Source: Clostridium sp. AWRP (GTDB lineage Bacteria; Bacillota; Clostridia; Clostridiales; Clostridiaceae). From it: a stretch of 64,000 nt of DNA. The translations under genes were made by a program, and so were the position numbers. The DNA is taken from positions 1,364,001-1,428,000 of the forward strand of contig NZ_CP029758.2 in the NCBI RefSeq assembly GCF_004006395.2, in the 5' to 3' direction. The notes beneath the pieces were generated by a model. It was not told the DNA's origin and ran no database searches. It saw only the letters and a list, made by a program, of their open reading frames with translations. Shown one piece after another: positions 52,500 to 60,872 of the stretch (its first letter is position 1; every line of letters starts with the position of its first letter).

Positions 52500-53057
52500 A
52501 TGATCAAGGATACTTTAAATAAAGCAGATGGAAAAATGGGTAAGACCATAGATGCTTTAAAAAGTGAATTAGCTTCTATGAAAGCAGGAAGGGCTAGTGC
52601 AGCACTGCTTGATAGAATAGAAGCAGAATACTATGGCTCAATGACTGCTATAAATCAATTGGGAAACATATCTATTCCAGAACCAAGGGTACTTTGTATA
52701 CAACCTTGGGATAAAACGGCCTTAAAGGCAATAGAAAAGGCAATATTGAAATCTGACCTGGGTATAAATCCATCTAATGACGGAGAAGTTATCAGATTGG
52801 TTATACCTGAACTTACAGAAGAAACTAGAAAAGATATAGTAAAGAATGTAAAGAAAGCAGGAGAAGATTCAAAGGTTGCTGTAAGAGCAATAAGAAGAGA
52901 GTGCAATGATAATATTAAAGCTCTTAAAAAAGAAAATGATATTTCTGAAGATGAAATAAAAAAGGCTGAGGCAGATGTTCAGAAAAAAACTGATGACTTT
53001 ATAAAAAAGATAGATGAAATAATTAAAAAGAAAGAAAATGAAATTATGTCACTATAA
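52500..53057 (+). CDS. frr: Ribosome recycling factor
   Basis: Splits post-termination ribosomes together with EF-G. 185 residues of the three-helix bundle plus beta domain; conserved KAGRASAALLDRIEAEYYG and IRLVIPELTEETRK-like stretches. The ATG at 52500 follows GAGGAGG; an earlier in-frame ATG at 52482 is inside the ribosome site and would add six residues. Confidence 0.97.
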   Translation: MIKDTLNKADGKMGKTIDALKSELASMKAGRASAALLDRIEAEYYGSMTAINQLGNISIPEPRVLCIQPWDKTALKAIEKAILKSDLGINPSNDGEVIRLVIPELTEETRKDIVKNVKKAGEDSKVAVRAIRRECNDNIKALKKENDISEDEIKKAEADVQKKTDDFIKKIDEIIKKKENEIMSL

Positions 53058-53095
53058 AGCAAGCAGTTATTTTATCAAAAATATATTTAGATTTT

Positions 53096-53123
53096 AAAAC
53101 CTGCGCAAACCCGCAGGTTTTTG
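53096..53123 (+). terminator. Terminator after frr
   Basis: AAAACCTGCG (53096-53105) pairs with CGCAGGTTTT (53112-53121). Ends the pyrH-frr unit; uppS has its own start region. Confidence 0.85.
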
Positions 53124-53216
53124 TTAAATATGGTATTATTCAATGACTATCTGCTCTAATACTCCTATGCAATCTGTTTATTAAAATTAAAAGTTTGTAT
53201 TGAAATGAGGTGTACT

Positions 53217-53984
53217 ATGGTAAAATTTTTTAACTTGAATAAAAACGAAGACAAAGATGATAGACAATTACATATTGATTTAAACAATGTTCCAAAACAT
53301 ATAGCTATTATAATGGATGGAAATGGTAGATGGGCTAAAGAAAGAAACCTGCCTAGATCTATGGGACATAAAGCAGGAGTAGAAGCTGTAAGAGATATTG
53401 TAAAAGAGTGCAGCAAGTTAAATATAAAGTATTTAACGCTATATGTTTTTTCTACAGAAAATTGGAAAAGACCTAAGGATGAAGTAAGTGTTCTTATGAA
53501 GCTTTTAGTTCAATATTTAAAAAAGGAATTAAATGAGTTAAATGAAAATAATGTTATTATAAACTATATTGGAGATATAAGTAAGCTGCCTGTGCCTTGT
53601 CAAGAGCAATTAATCATATCTCATAAGGAAACTAAAACTAATACCGGACTTGTTCTAAATTTGGCGGTAAATTATGGTGGAAGAAATGAAATTGTAAGGG
53701 CTTTTAAACTTATGTATGAAGATATAAAATCTAAAAAAATAAAAGAAGGAGACATAAATGAGGACACTATATCAAAGTATTTGTATACTAGAGGTATGCC
53801 AGATCCTGATATTATAATAAGGCCAAGTGGAGAACAGCGTTTAAGCAATTTCTTATTATGGCAGTGTGCATACTCTGAATTTTGGACTTCCAACGTAAAG
53901 TGGCCTGATTTTAAAAAAGAACATCTTTATAAAGCTATTTCTGATTATCAAAATAGAGATAGAAGATTTGGAGGATTAAAATAA
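53217..53984 (+). CDS. uppS: Undecaprenyl diphosphate synthase
   Basis: Cis-prenyltransferase that makes the C55 lipid carrier for cell wall synthesis. IIMDGNGRWAKERNLPRSMGH holds the catalytic Asp and pyrophosphate loop; later LNLAVNYGGRNEIV and PDPDIIIRPSGEQRLSNFLLWQ are diagnostic. The ATG at 53217 follows GAGGTG; an ATG at 53205 overlaps that site. 255 residues. Starts the uppS-cdsA pair. Confidence 0.96.
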   Translation: MVKFFNLNKNEDKDDRQLHIDLNNVPKHIAIIMDGNGRWAKERNLPRSMGHKAGVEAVRDIVKECSKLNIKYLTLYVFSTENWKRPKDEVSVLMKLLVQYLKKELNELNENNVIINYIGDISKLPVPCQEQLIISHKETKTNTGLVLNLAVNYGGRNEIVRAFKLMYEDIKSKKIKEGDINEDTISKYLYTRGMPDPDIIIRPSGEQRLSNFLLWQCAYSEFWTSNVKWPDFKKEHLYKAISDYQNRDRRFGGLK

Positions 53985-54057
53985 CTGTATTTTGGGGATA
54001 TAAGTTGGACTTTTACTTAAAATCCCCAGGGATACTTTATTATATGGAGGTGGAGCT

Positions 54058-54855
54058 TTGAATAATAGGTATTTGGGAGCATTTGCACTTATACCATTTA
54101 TTTTGATATTATTTTTGGGCGGAATTTATTTAAAATATGGAATTATGATCATTTCACTTATGGGAATGTATGAATTTTATAAAGTAATAAAACAAAAAAA
54201 TATAAATCCTATAAATATAGTAGGTTATTTACTTTGTATATCCTACTATATAACCTTAAGGGTAGAGGTAAATTATAAGTTTGTATTTTTTGCTATTATA
54301 GTGTCAATTTTTATGACACTTTGTATTCCAGTTTTAGATGTGGAATATAATTTTTTAGATGTAGCAACTACGCTGTTTGGTTTTCTGTATGTGGCAGTAT
54401 TTTTTAGCACTATAGTTTTAGTAAATAGCAGTAGTTATGGTAACTATTTAGTGTGGATTATAGTTATATCTTCCTGGTGCTGTGATACAGCAGCTTACTA
54501 TACGGGTAAGTTTTTAGGAAAGAGAAAATTGTGTCCCAAGGTGAGTCCTAAAAAGACAGTGGAAGGTTCTATAGGTGGAATAATTGGCAGTGCAGTGGCT
54601 TGTGGAGTTTTTGGATTTTTTTCAATTCAAAGAGGTGTTCCCATATCATTTTATCATTATATAGTAATGGGAATAATTTGCGGAGCATTTTGTCAGTTCG
54701 GGGATCTGGCAGCTTCTTCTATAAAAAGATATGTAGGGGTAAAGGACTATAGTAATCTTATACCAGGTCATGGTGGAATTTTAGATAGATTTGACAGCAT
54801 ACTTTTTTCAGGAGTTATAGTTTATTACTATTTAACTTTTGTAGCTGTAATTTAA
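54058..54855 (+). CDS. cdsA: Phosphatidate cytidylyltransferase
   Basis: Makes CDP-diacylglycerol from phosphatidic acid and CTP for phospholipid synthesis. Polytopic membrane protein of 265 residues, about seven hydrophobic segments. The CDS signature is near the C-terminus (SSIKRYVGVKDYSNLIPGHG then GILDRFDS), and GKRKLCPKVSPKKTVEGSIGG precedes it. TTG start after GGAGGTGGAG. Confidence 0.95.
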   Translation: MNNRYLGAFALIPFILILFLGGIYLKYGIMIISLMGMYEFYKVIKQKNINPINIVGYLLCISYYITLRVEVNYKFVFFAIIVSIFMTLCIPVLDVEYNFLDVATTLFGFLYVAVFFSTIVLVNSSSYGNYLVWIIVISSWCCDTAAYYTGKFLGKRKLCPKVSPKKTVEGSIGGIIGSAVACGVFGFFSIQRGVPISFYHYIVMGIICGAFCQFGDLAASSIKRYVGVKDYSNLIPGHGGILDRFDSILFSGVIVYYYLTFVAVI

Positions 54856-54863
54856 GCAGAAAA

Positions 54864-54883
54864 CCCAAATCTTTGATTTGGTG
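54864..54883. repeat. CCAAATC hairpin repeat
   Basis: 20 bases identical but for one position to 25950-25969 inside element A copy 2. Self-complementary (CCAAATC / GATTTGG). Confidence 0.6.
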
Positions 54884-54963
54884 TGAATCACTATGTGAAC
54901 GGTAGTTATTAATAGCTCAATTTTTGCAGCTTAAAAATATTGGAAAGCAAAGCTTTTGAAAAT

Positions 54964-55092
54964 AACAAAGTTCGAATAACAAAGAACAGATAAAGATGAT
55001 TTCCATCGTACCTCAGGAAATCTATAATTTTAATATTTTCTGATGTTAGGAAGAAAATTATCCTTATTTGATATTTGAACTTTGAACTTTGT
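54964..55092 (+). repeat. Palindromic element B, copy 3 (variant ends)
   Basis: Same plan as copies 1 and 2 but with other end words: left ACAAAG twice (54965-54970, 54979-54984), right TTTGAAC twice in tandem plus TTTGT (55074-55092). Core hairpin GATTTCC (54998-55004) / GGAAATC (55016-55022), a compensated version of GATTTTCT / AGAAAATC. Confidence 0.7.
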
Positions 55093-55111
55093 CCTTTAAA
55101 AAAATCGCCTC

Positions 55112-55164
55112 GTAATTTTTTTATATTAAGTCAAAATTTTATATGTGCGAAAGTTGAGTTAATA
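55112..55164 (+). repeat. Repeat unit C, copy 2
   Basis: GTAATTTTTTTATATTAAGT then a stretch ending GTGCGAAAGTTGAGTTAATA; matches 33381-33430. Its last bases form the first arm of the following terminator. Confidence 0.6.
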
Positions 55165-55214
55165 ATAGAGAAATGTATTCTATAAAAGGGATATATTTCT
55201 CTATTATTTTATTT
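55161..55214 (+). terminator. Terminator between cdsA and dxr
   Basis: AATAATAGAGAAAT (55161-55174) pairs perfectly over 14 bases with ATTTCTCTATTATT (55195-55208), then TTATTTT. Ends the uppS-cdsA transcript. Confidence 0.8.
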
Positions 55215-55347
55215 TATGTATTAGCTGTAAGTTTAATATAGACGATGTGCGTATTTATTTTATAGCATAAATATGGTATAGTTAATCATGTTAAAAATCT
55301 TATTTAATGTGTTATAAGGACTAGAGGGAAGTAAGGAGTTGTTATGA

Positions 55348-56505
55348 ATGAAAAAAATTTCAATAATTGGAGCCACAGGTTCTATAGGAACCCAAACTCT
55401 TGATGTACTTAGAAAACAAAAAGGAGATTTTCAGCTTATAGGCGTATCTGCCAATAGTAGTATGGATAAACTTTTACATATAATAGATGAATTTAACCCT
55501 AAATATGCGGTGCTAACTGAAAAAGAATCTTATTTAAAGCTTAAAGATATTTTTAGTAATAAAAAGTCAAATACAAAAATATTATTTGGAGTAGATGGAT
55601 TAAATACTATAGCTAGTCTTCCTGAAGTTGATATGGTGGTAACATCTGTAGTTGGAATGATAGGACTTGTACCAACTATAAAAGCAATTAAGGCGAAGAA
55701 AGACATAGCTTTAGCTAATAAGGAGACATTAGTTGTAGGTGGAGAGCTGGTTACAAAATTATCACAGGAAAATAATGTAAAAATATTTCCTGTAGATTCA
55801 GAACATAGTGCTGTTTTTCAATGTCTTCAGGGAAATAATTTTGACGAAGTTGCTAATTTGATTTTAACTGCTTCAGGTGGACCTTTTAGGGGAAAAACAA
55901 AAGATCAACTCTCACAAGTAACTGTAAAAGAAGCGCTGAATCATCCAAATTGGAGTATGGGAAAAAAACTTACCATAGATTCTGCTACTCTTATGAATAA
56001 GGGGCTTGAGGTTATAGAAGCTCACTTCTTATTTAATTTACCTTATGAAAACATAAAAGTTGTAGTTCATCCACAAAGTATAGTACATTCTATGGTTGAA
56101 TATAGGGATGGAAGTGTTATGGCACAGCTTGCTACTGCAGATATGAGGCTGCCTATACAATATGCATTGAATTATCCAAAAAGAAAGGAAGCTGTAATAG
56201 ATAAATTGGACTTCTATAGTGTAGGAAATTTAAGTTTTGAAAAGCCTGATACAGATACGTTCAAACCACTTAAATTAGCTTATGAAGCAGGAAAAACAGG
56301 AGGTACGATGCCAGCTATACTAAATTGTGCTAATGAGGAAGCAGTAAGTTTATTCCTTGCAAATAAAATAAATTTTTTGGATATAGGTAATATACTAGAA
56401 GAATGTATGAATAAATTTACTTCACAAAATAAATACACTTTGGAAGACTTACTTGATCTAGAAATAAAAGTTAGGAAATATGTAAAAGATAAATTTATCA
56501 AATAA
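55348..56505 (+). CDS. dxr: 1-deoxy-D-xylulose 5-phosphate reductoisomerase
   Basis: Second step of the MEP isoprenoid pathway: DXP to MEP with NADPH. NADPH motif GATGSIGTQTLDV, active site SEHSAVFQCLQG, TASGGPFR, HPNWSMGKKLTIDSATLMNKGLE-type catalytic loop and VHPQSIVHSMVEY. 385 residues. AAGGAG nine bases upstream. Groups with rseP and ispG, the latter also a MEP pathway gene. Confidence 0.97.
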   Translation: MKKISIIGATGSIGTQTLDVLRKQKGDFQLIGVSANSSMDKLLHIIDEFNPKYAVLTEKESYLKLKDIFSNKKSNTKILFGVDGLNTIASLPEVDMVVTSVVGMIGLVPTIKAIKAKKDIALANKETLVVGGELVTKLSQENNVKIFPVDSEHSAVFQCLQGNNFDEVANLILTASGGPFRGKTKDQLSQVTVKEALNHPNWSMGKKLTIDSATLMNKGLEVIEAHFLFNLPYENIKVVVHPQSIVHSMVEYRDGSVMAQLATADMRLPIQYALNYPKRKEAVIDKLDFYSVGNLSFEKPDTDTFKPLKLAYEAGKTGGTMPAILNCANEEAVSLFLANKINFLDIGNILEECMNKFTSQNKYTLEDLLDLEIKVRKYVKDKFIK

Positions 56506-56523
56506 GATTGGGAGGAATACCAT

Positions 56524-57534
56524 TTGTATATAATAGCAGCGATAATAGCCTTTGGCGTATTGATTATAATTCATGAACTGGGACATTTTACTATGGCAAA
56601 ATTAAATGGAGTAAAAGTTGAAGAATTTTCTATAGGAATGGGACCTAAACTCTTTGGAATAAAGGGCAAGGAAACGGAATATCATATAAGACTTCTTCCT
56701 ATTGGTGGATATGTAAAAATGCTGGGTGATGAGGGAGAAAGTGATGACCCTAGGGCTTTTAATAATAAAAGCCCTCTTAGAAAACTAAGTGTAGTAATAG
56801 CTGGACCTATAATGAATTTTGTACTTGGAGTTATACTATTTGCAATAATAGCTTCTGCAAGGGGGTATTTATCCCCTGTAGTAAATAAAGTAACTCCAAA
56901 TCAACCTGCAGCTTTAGCAGGTATTAAATTAGGGGATAAAATAACCAGGGTGAATAATTCAAAGATATCTACCTGGGAGGATTTTGTAACAGAAGTTTAT
57001 ACTACAAGTGGAAATCCCATTAATATAACTTATGAACGTGGTGGAAGTACAAATCAAGTTAGAGTAACTCCTGTAAAAGATAAAAAGGAGAATAGATATA
57101 TTGTAGGAATTGAAGCAACTCAAGTGACTAAACCTACTTTAAGTCAGTCAGTATCCTATGGATTTATAGAAACTAAATCCTTAATCAAACAGACATTTAG
57201 CTTTTTTAAAACACTATTTAGAGGAAAAGCATCTATGAATGATGTAGGTGGACCTGTTACTATAATAAAGATATCAGGTGCAGCAGCAAAAGCAGGCATA
57301 TTGAGTCTGATGGCATTTTCAGCTTATATAAGTATACAGCTTGCTATATTTAACATAATACCTTTTCCAGCTTTGGACGGAGGATATATATTTTTATTTT
57401 TGTTTGAAATAATAACAGGCAAAAAGGTAGATGAAAACAGAGTTGGAATGATAAATTATGTTGGATTTGCAATACTTATGGCACTTATGGTACTAGTTAC
57501 AGTAAAGGACATATTCTATCCTATAAAATTTTAA
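56524..57534 (+). CDS. rseP: RIP zinc metalloprotease RseP/RasP
   Basis: Site-2 protease that cuts membrane-embedded substrates such as anti-sigma factors. HELGH at about 17-21 in the first transmembrane helix, a central PDZ domain (about 110-190), and PALDGGYIF near the C-terminus, the second metal motif. 336 residues, four hydrophobic segments. TTG start after GGGAGGAAT. Confidence 0.95.
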   Translation: MYIIAAIIAFGVLIIIHELGHFTMAKLNGVKVEEFSIGMGPKLFGIKGKETEYHIRLLPIGGYVKMLGDEGESDDPRAFNNKSPLRKLSVVIAGPIMNFVLGVILFAIIASARGYLSPVVNKVTPNQPAALAGIKLGDKITRVNNSKISTWEDFVTEVYTTSGNPINITYERGGSTNQVRVTPVKDKKENRYIVGIEATQVTKPTLSQSVSYGFIETKSLIKQTFSFFKTLFRGKASMNDVGGPVTIIKISGAAAKAGILSLMAFSAYISIQLAIFNIIPFPALDGGYIFLFLFEIITGKKVDENRVGMINYVGFAILMALMVLVTVKDIFYPIKF

Positions 57535-57550
57535 GTAACATTAAATAATT

Positions 57551-57703
57551 AATTCACAATGTACTATGCTCAATTCACAATTAAGGATGATTTTCTGTGG
57601 TAACAGAAAATCTAAAAATTTAATGTTCATACTACTTAGTTTTTAGATTTTTCATAGTATTAATGAAAAAACTACCGAAATTGTGAATTGTGAATTGTGA
57701 ATT
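57551..57703 (+). repeat. Palindromic element B, copy 2
   Basis: Left TTCACAA twice (57553-57559, 57574-57580); right TTGTGAA three times in tandem (57681-57701). Core hairpin GATTTTCT (57589-57596) / AGAAAATC (57605-57612). CTACCGAAATTGTGAATT at the right end is identical to copy 1. It fills nearly the whole rseP-ispG gap, ending about 20 bases before ispG. Confidence 0.8.
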
Positions 57704-57724
57704 GAATAAATTGGTGGTGAAATT

Positions 57725-58774
57725 TTGAATAGAGCAAAAAAGAAAACAGTAAAAGTGGGCAATATATTTTTGGGTGGAGATTTTCCAGTAGCCGTACAGT
57801 CTATGACAAATACAGATACTAGGAATGTAGAAGCTACTACAGCTCAGATATTTGAGCTAAAAGAAGCAGGCTGTGATATTGTCAGATGTGCAGTGCCTGA
57901 CGATATAGCTTGCAATTCTATGAAAAAAATCATAGAAAGAGTAGATATTCCACTTGTAGCAGATATACATTTTGATTATAAGTTGGCACTTAAATCTATA
58001 GAAAACGGAATATCCGCACTTAGAATAAATCCTGGAAATATTGGAAACATAGAAAGAGTACGAGAAGTGGCAAGAGCAGCAAAAGAAGCTAATATTCCAA
58101 TTAGAATAGGAGTAAACTCTGGATCTTTAAAAAAGGATATTTTAAATAAATATGGTAGAGTTTGTTCCGATGCACTAGTAGATAGTGCTCTAGAACATGT
58201 AAAAATATTAGAAGATGTAGGATTTTATGATATAGTCATATCCATAAAATCTTCAAATGTAAATCAAATGGTAGAAAGTTACAGAAAAATATCTGAAATT
58301 GTAGATTATCCACTTCACCTTGGAGTAACAGAAGCGGGAACCATTTGGCGAGGAACTATAAAATCGAGCATAGGTATAGGTACTCTTTTGATGGAAGGTA
58401 TAGGAGACACTATAAGAGTATCCCTTACAGGAAATCCAGTGGAAGAAGTAAGAGTGGGAAAAGAAATATTAAAATCCTGTGGACTTATAAAAGAAGGTGT
58501 GGAATTTATATCATGTCCTACCTGTGGCAGAACTGAAATTGATTTAATTAAAATAGCTGAGCAAGTGGAAAAAAGGCTTTTAAATATGCATAAAAACATA
58601 AAGGTTGCAGTTATGGGATGTGTAGTAAATGGACCGGGTGAGGCTCGGGAAGCGGATATTGGTATAGCAGGTGGCAAAGGTGAAGGCATCATATTTAAAA
58701 AAGGGAAAATAGTAAAAAAGGTAAGTGAGGAAAGTTTAGTAGAATCACTTATAGAAGAGATAAAAAACATTTAA
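57725..58774 (+). CDS. ispG: 4-hydroxy-3-methylbut-2-en-1-yl diphosphate synthase (IspG/GcpE)
   Basis: Iron-sulfur enzyme, penultimate step of the MEP pathway. TIM-barrel part (about 1-240) starts AVQSMTNTDTRNVEAT; the C-terminal part has the cluster cysteines in CPTCGRTEIDL and GCVVNGPGEAREADIGIAGG. 349 residues, short form. TTG start with TTGGTGGTG upstream. In many Firmicutes polC comes next, here it does not. Confidence 0.96.
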   Translation: MNRAKKKTVKVGNIFLGGDFPVAVQSMTNTDTRNVEATTAQIFELKEAGCDIVRCAVPDDIACNSMKKIIERVDIPLVADIHFDYKLALKSIENGISALRINPGNIGNIERVREVARAAKEANIPIRIGVNSGSLKKDILNKYGRVCSDALVDSALEHVKILEDVGFYDIVISIKSSNVNQMVESYRKISEIVDYPLHLGVTEAGTIWRGTIKSSIGIGTLLMEGIGDTIRVSLTGNPVEEVRVGKEILKSCGLIKEGVEFISCPTCGRTEIDLIKIAEQVEKRLLNMHKNIKVAVMGCVVNGPGEAREADIGIAGGKGEGIIFKKGKIVKKVSEESLVESLIEEIKNI

Positions 58775-58832
58775 TTTTTGTATGATTAATTCAAATTACT
58801 TATATTTTGGGTAACCTTGTGAATAATTTTTC

Positions 58833-58861
58833 TTGAAATAAAAATTATGGTGTGTTAAAAT
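58833..58861 (+). promoter_or_regulatory. Candidate nusA operon promoter
   Basis: TTGAAA (58833-58838), 17-base spacer, TAAAAT (58856-58861), 180 bases before rimP. Confidence 0.65.
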
Positions 58862-58899
58862 ATAAATGGTAAATCTACAGAAGTTTATTTAGAATGTAG

Positions 58900-58957
58900 G
58901 AGTGGGTTTTAACCCGCTCTTTCTATTTGTGAAAAACGCAGCGAAAGTTGCGTTTTT
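58900..58957 (+). promoter_or_regulatory. nusA operon leader with two hairpins, the second terminator-like
   Basis: First hairpin GAGTGGGT (58900-58907) / ACCCGCTC (58912-58919). Second AAAAACGCA (58932-58940) / TGCGTTTTT (58949-58957), with a T-run: an intrinsic terminator lying between the promoter and rimP. Regulated read-through (for example by NusA itself) is inference. Confidence 0.65.
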
Positions 58958-59038
58958 AAATTTAATTAGCTATTTAACATTTTTTTTAGCAAGATTGTAT
59001 AACATAAACGTATAACCTGTAAATAGAGGAGGATTTAA

Positions 59039-59503
59039 ATGACAAAAAATACTTTTATGGAAAGAATGTCAGCATTAATACAGCCTATAGTTAATAATTT
59101 AAATTATGAATTATATTATTTAGAGTTTAAAAAAGAAGGCAACAATAATTATTTAAGAATATACATAGATAAAAAAGAAGGAAACATATCGTTAGAAGAT
59201 TGTGAAAGTGTAAGTAGAGCAGTTAGTGATATGTTGGATAAAGAAGATCCTATAAAAGATTCTTATTACCTAGAAGTTTCATCACCAGGTGTAGAGAGAA
59301 AGCTATATACGGAAGAACACTTAAAAAGATATATTGGATATAATGTAGAGGTTAATATATCAGGACTTTTAAAGGGAAAGAAAAAATATGAGGGGGAGCT
59401 TCTAGATTTTAATTCAGATGAGTTGAAAATAGAATGTGAAGAAGAAGATATCGCTATTCCAAGGGACAAAATTTTAAACGTAAATTTAAAAGGTGATTTT
59501 TAG
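59039..59503 (+). CDS. rimP: Ribosome maturation factor RimP
   Basis: Early 30S assembly factor, 154 residues, two domains. Conserved YLEFKKEGNNNYLRIYIDK, ISLEDCESVSRAVSDML, and the central VSSPGVERKL motif. GAGGAGGA ribosome site. First gene of the rimP-nusA-ylxR-ylxQ-infB-rbfA operon. Confidence 0.96.
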   Translation: MTKNTFMERMSALIQPIVNNLNYELYYLEFKKEGNNNYLRIYIDKKEGNISLEDCESVSRAVSDMLDKEDPIKDSYYLEVSSPGVERKLYTEEHLKRYIGYNVEVNISGLLKGKKKYEGELLDFNSDELKIECEEEDIAIPRDKILNVNLKGDF

Positions 59504-59520
59504 GGGAGGTATATTTTAAA

Positions 59521-60585
59521 ATGAATCAGGAGTTTATAGAGGCCTTAAGAGAAATAGTTAAGGAAAAGGGAATAAGTGAGGATTTACTATTTACTACCAT
59601 AGAGGATGCATTAGTGGCTGCGTATAAGAAGAATTATATGGGTTATGGAGCAGGTAGCCAAAATGTTAAGGTTACTATGAATAGAGAAAATGGAGAAATT
59701 CATGTGTATTCACAAAAAAATGTAGTAGAGGAAGTTTGTGATAAATTTAGTGAGATAAGTGTAGAAGATGCTAAAGACATGGATTCAAGCTATGAGGTAG
59801 GTGATATAGCAAACATAGAAGTTACACCTAGAAAATTTGGAAGGGTAGCTGCACAGGCTGCAAAACAAGTAGTTATACAGAGGATAAAGGAAGAAGAAAG
59901 AAGAATTATATACAGTGATTTTGCGGAAAAGGAAGACGATATAATAACAGGTACAGTCATAAGAAAGGATAAAAACAATGTACTTATAGACTTAGGAAAG
60001 ACAGAAGCAGTACTTGGACCAAATGAGCAGATACCTGGAGAAAAGTATAACTTCAATGATAAACTGAAATTATATATTATTGAAGTAAAGAACACTACAA
60101 AGGGAGCTCAAATTGTGATATCAAGAACTCATCCTGGACTTATAAAGAGATTGTTTGAACTGGAAGTACCTGAAATATTTGATGGAACGGTTGATATAAA
60201 GTCCATAGCAAGGGAAGCCGGCTCTAGAACAAAAATTGCAGTACATTCTAACGATGAAAATGTAGATCCTATGGGAGCTTGTGTAGGACCTAAAGGAGTA
60301 AGAGTTCAAAATATAGTAAACGAGCTAAAAAATGAAAAGATAGATATAATAAAGTGGAGCAAACTTCCAGAAGAGTATATAGCTAATTCCCTAAGCCCTG
60401 CTAAGGTATTGGATGTAGATTTAAATGAAGACATTAAATTTGCACAAATTGTAGTAGATGATAATCAGTTATCTCTGGCTATAGGTAAAGAAGGTCAAAA
60501 TGTAAGACTGGCAGCAAAGCTTACAGGATGGAAAATAGACATAAAAAGCAAATCACAGGCTGAGACGCAAGATGAAGAAAATTAA
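59521..60585 (+). CDS. nusA: Transcription termination/antitermination factor NusA
   Basis: Binds RNA polymerase and affects pausing, termination and antitermination. N-terminal domain (about 1-125), S1 domain (about 135-200, GTVIRKDKNNVLIDLG), and two KH domains (about 205-345, with PMGACVGPKGVRVQNIV and AIGKEGQNVRLA). 354 residues: the Gram-positive form without the acidic repeats. GGGGAGG ribosome site. Confidence 0.97.
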   Translation: MNQEFIEALREIVKEKGISEDLLFTTIEDALVAAYKKNYMGYGAGSQNVKVTMNRENGEIHVYSQKNVVEEVCDKFSEISVEDAKDMDSSYEVGDIANIEVTPRKFGRVAAQAAKQVVIQRIKEEERRIIYSDFAEKEDDIITGTVIRKDKNNVLIDLGKTEAVLGPNEQIPGEKYNFNDKLKLYIIEVKNTTKGAQIVISRTHPGLIKRLFELEVPEIFDGTVDIKSIAREAGSRTKIAVHSNDENVDPMGACVGPKGVRVQNIVNELKNEKIDIIKWSKLPEEYIANSLSPAKVLDVDLNEDIKFAQIVVDDNQLSLAIGKEGQNVRLAAKLTGWKIDIKSKSQAETQDEEN

Positions 60586-60602
60586 TTAAGGTGGTGTTTA
60601 GA

Positions 60603-60872
60603 ATGAAACAAAAAAAAGTACCACAGAGAATGTGTACAGGATGCATGGAAATGAAGCCAAAAAAAGAACTCATACGAATAGTGAAAAGCAAAGAGGGAGA
60701 AGTTTCTGTAGACCCTACAGGAAAGAAAAATGGTAGGGGAGCCTATGTATGCAAAAGTGTGGAATGTTTGGAGAAAGCTTTTAAGAACAAAAGGCTCCAG
60801 AAGAATCTTGAAATTCAGATAGACGAAACCTTATACCAAAGTTTAAAGGAACAGATAGAAAATGGTAGATAA
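60603..60872 (+). CDS. ylxR: YlxR (RnpM) family RNA-binding protein
   Basis: 89 residues with the start RMCTGCMEMKPKKELIRIV and GRGAYVC, the DUF448 fold. Recent work in Bacillus describes it as an RNase P modulator (from family knowledge). The ATG at 60603 follows AAGGTGGTG; an upstream frame from 60591 lies inside that. Its end overlaps ylxQ by 11 bases. Confidence 0.93.
   Translation: MKQKKVPQRMCTGCMEMKPKKELIRIVKSKEGEVSVDPTGKKNGRGAYVCKSVECLEKAFKNKRLQKNLEIQIDETLYQSLKEQIENGR

Larger units (their letters stand above)
54856..55347. other. cdsA-dxr gap: composite repeat island
   Basis: 492 bases without a gene, in order: the hairpin CCCAAATCTTTGATTTGGTG (54864-54883, shared with element A copy 2), a short AT-rich stretch, element B copy 3 (54964-55092), repeat unit C copy 2 (55112-55164), a strong terminator (55161-55214) and the dxr upstream region. 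A TGGTATAGT near 55272 may be the dxr -10 region, without a clear -35. Confidence 0.75.

Noticed and set aside
58315..58770. A 151-codon open frame on the minus strand inside ispG
   Set aside because: Fully covered by the conserved C-terminal half of ispG; composition is that of a reverse-frame shadow.
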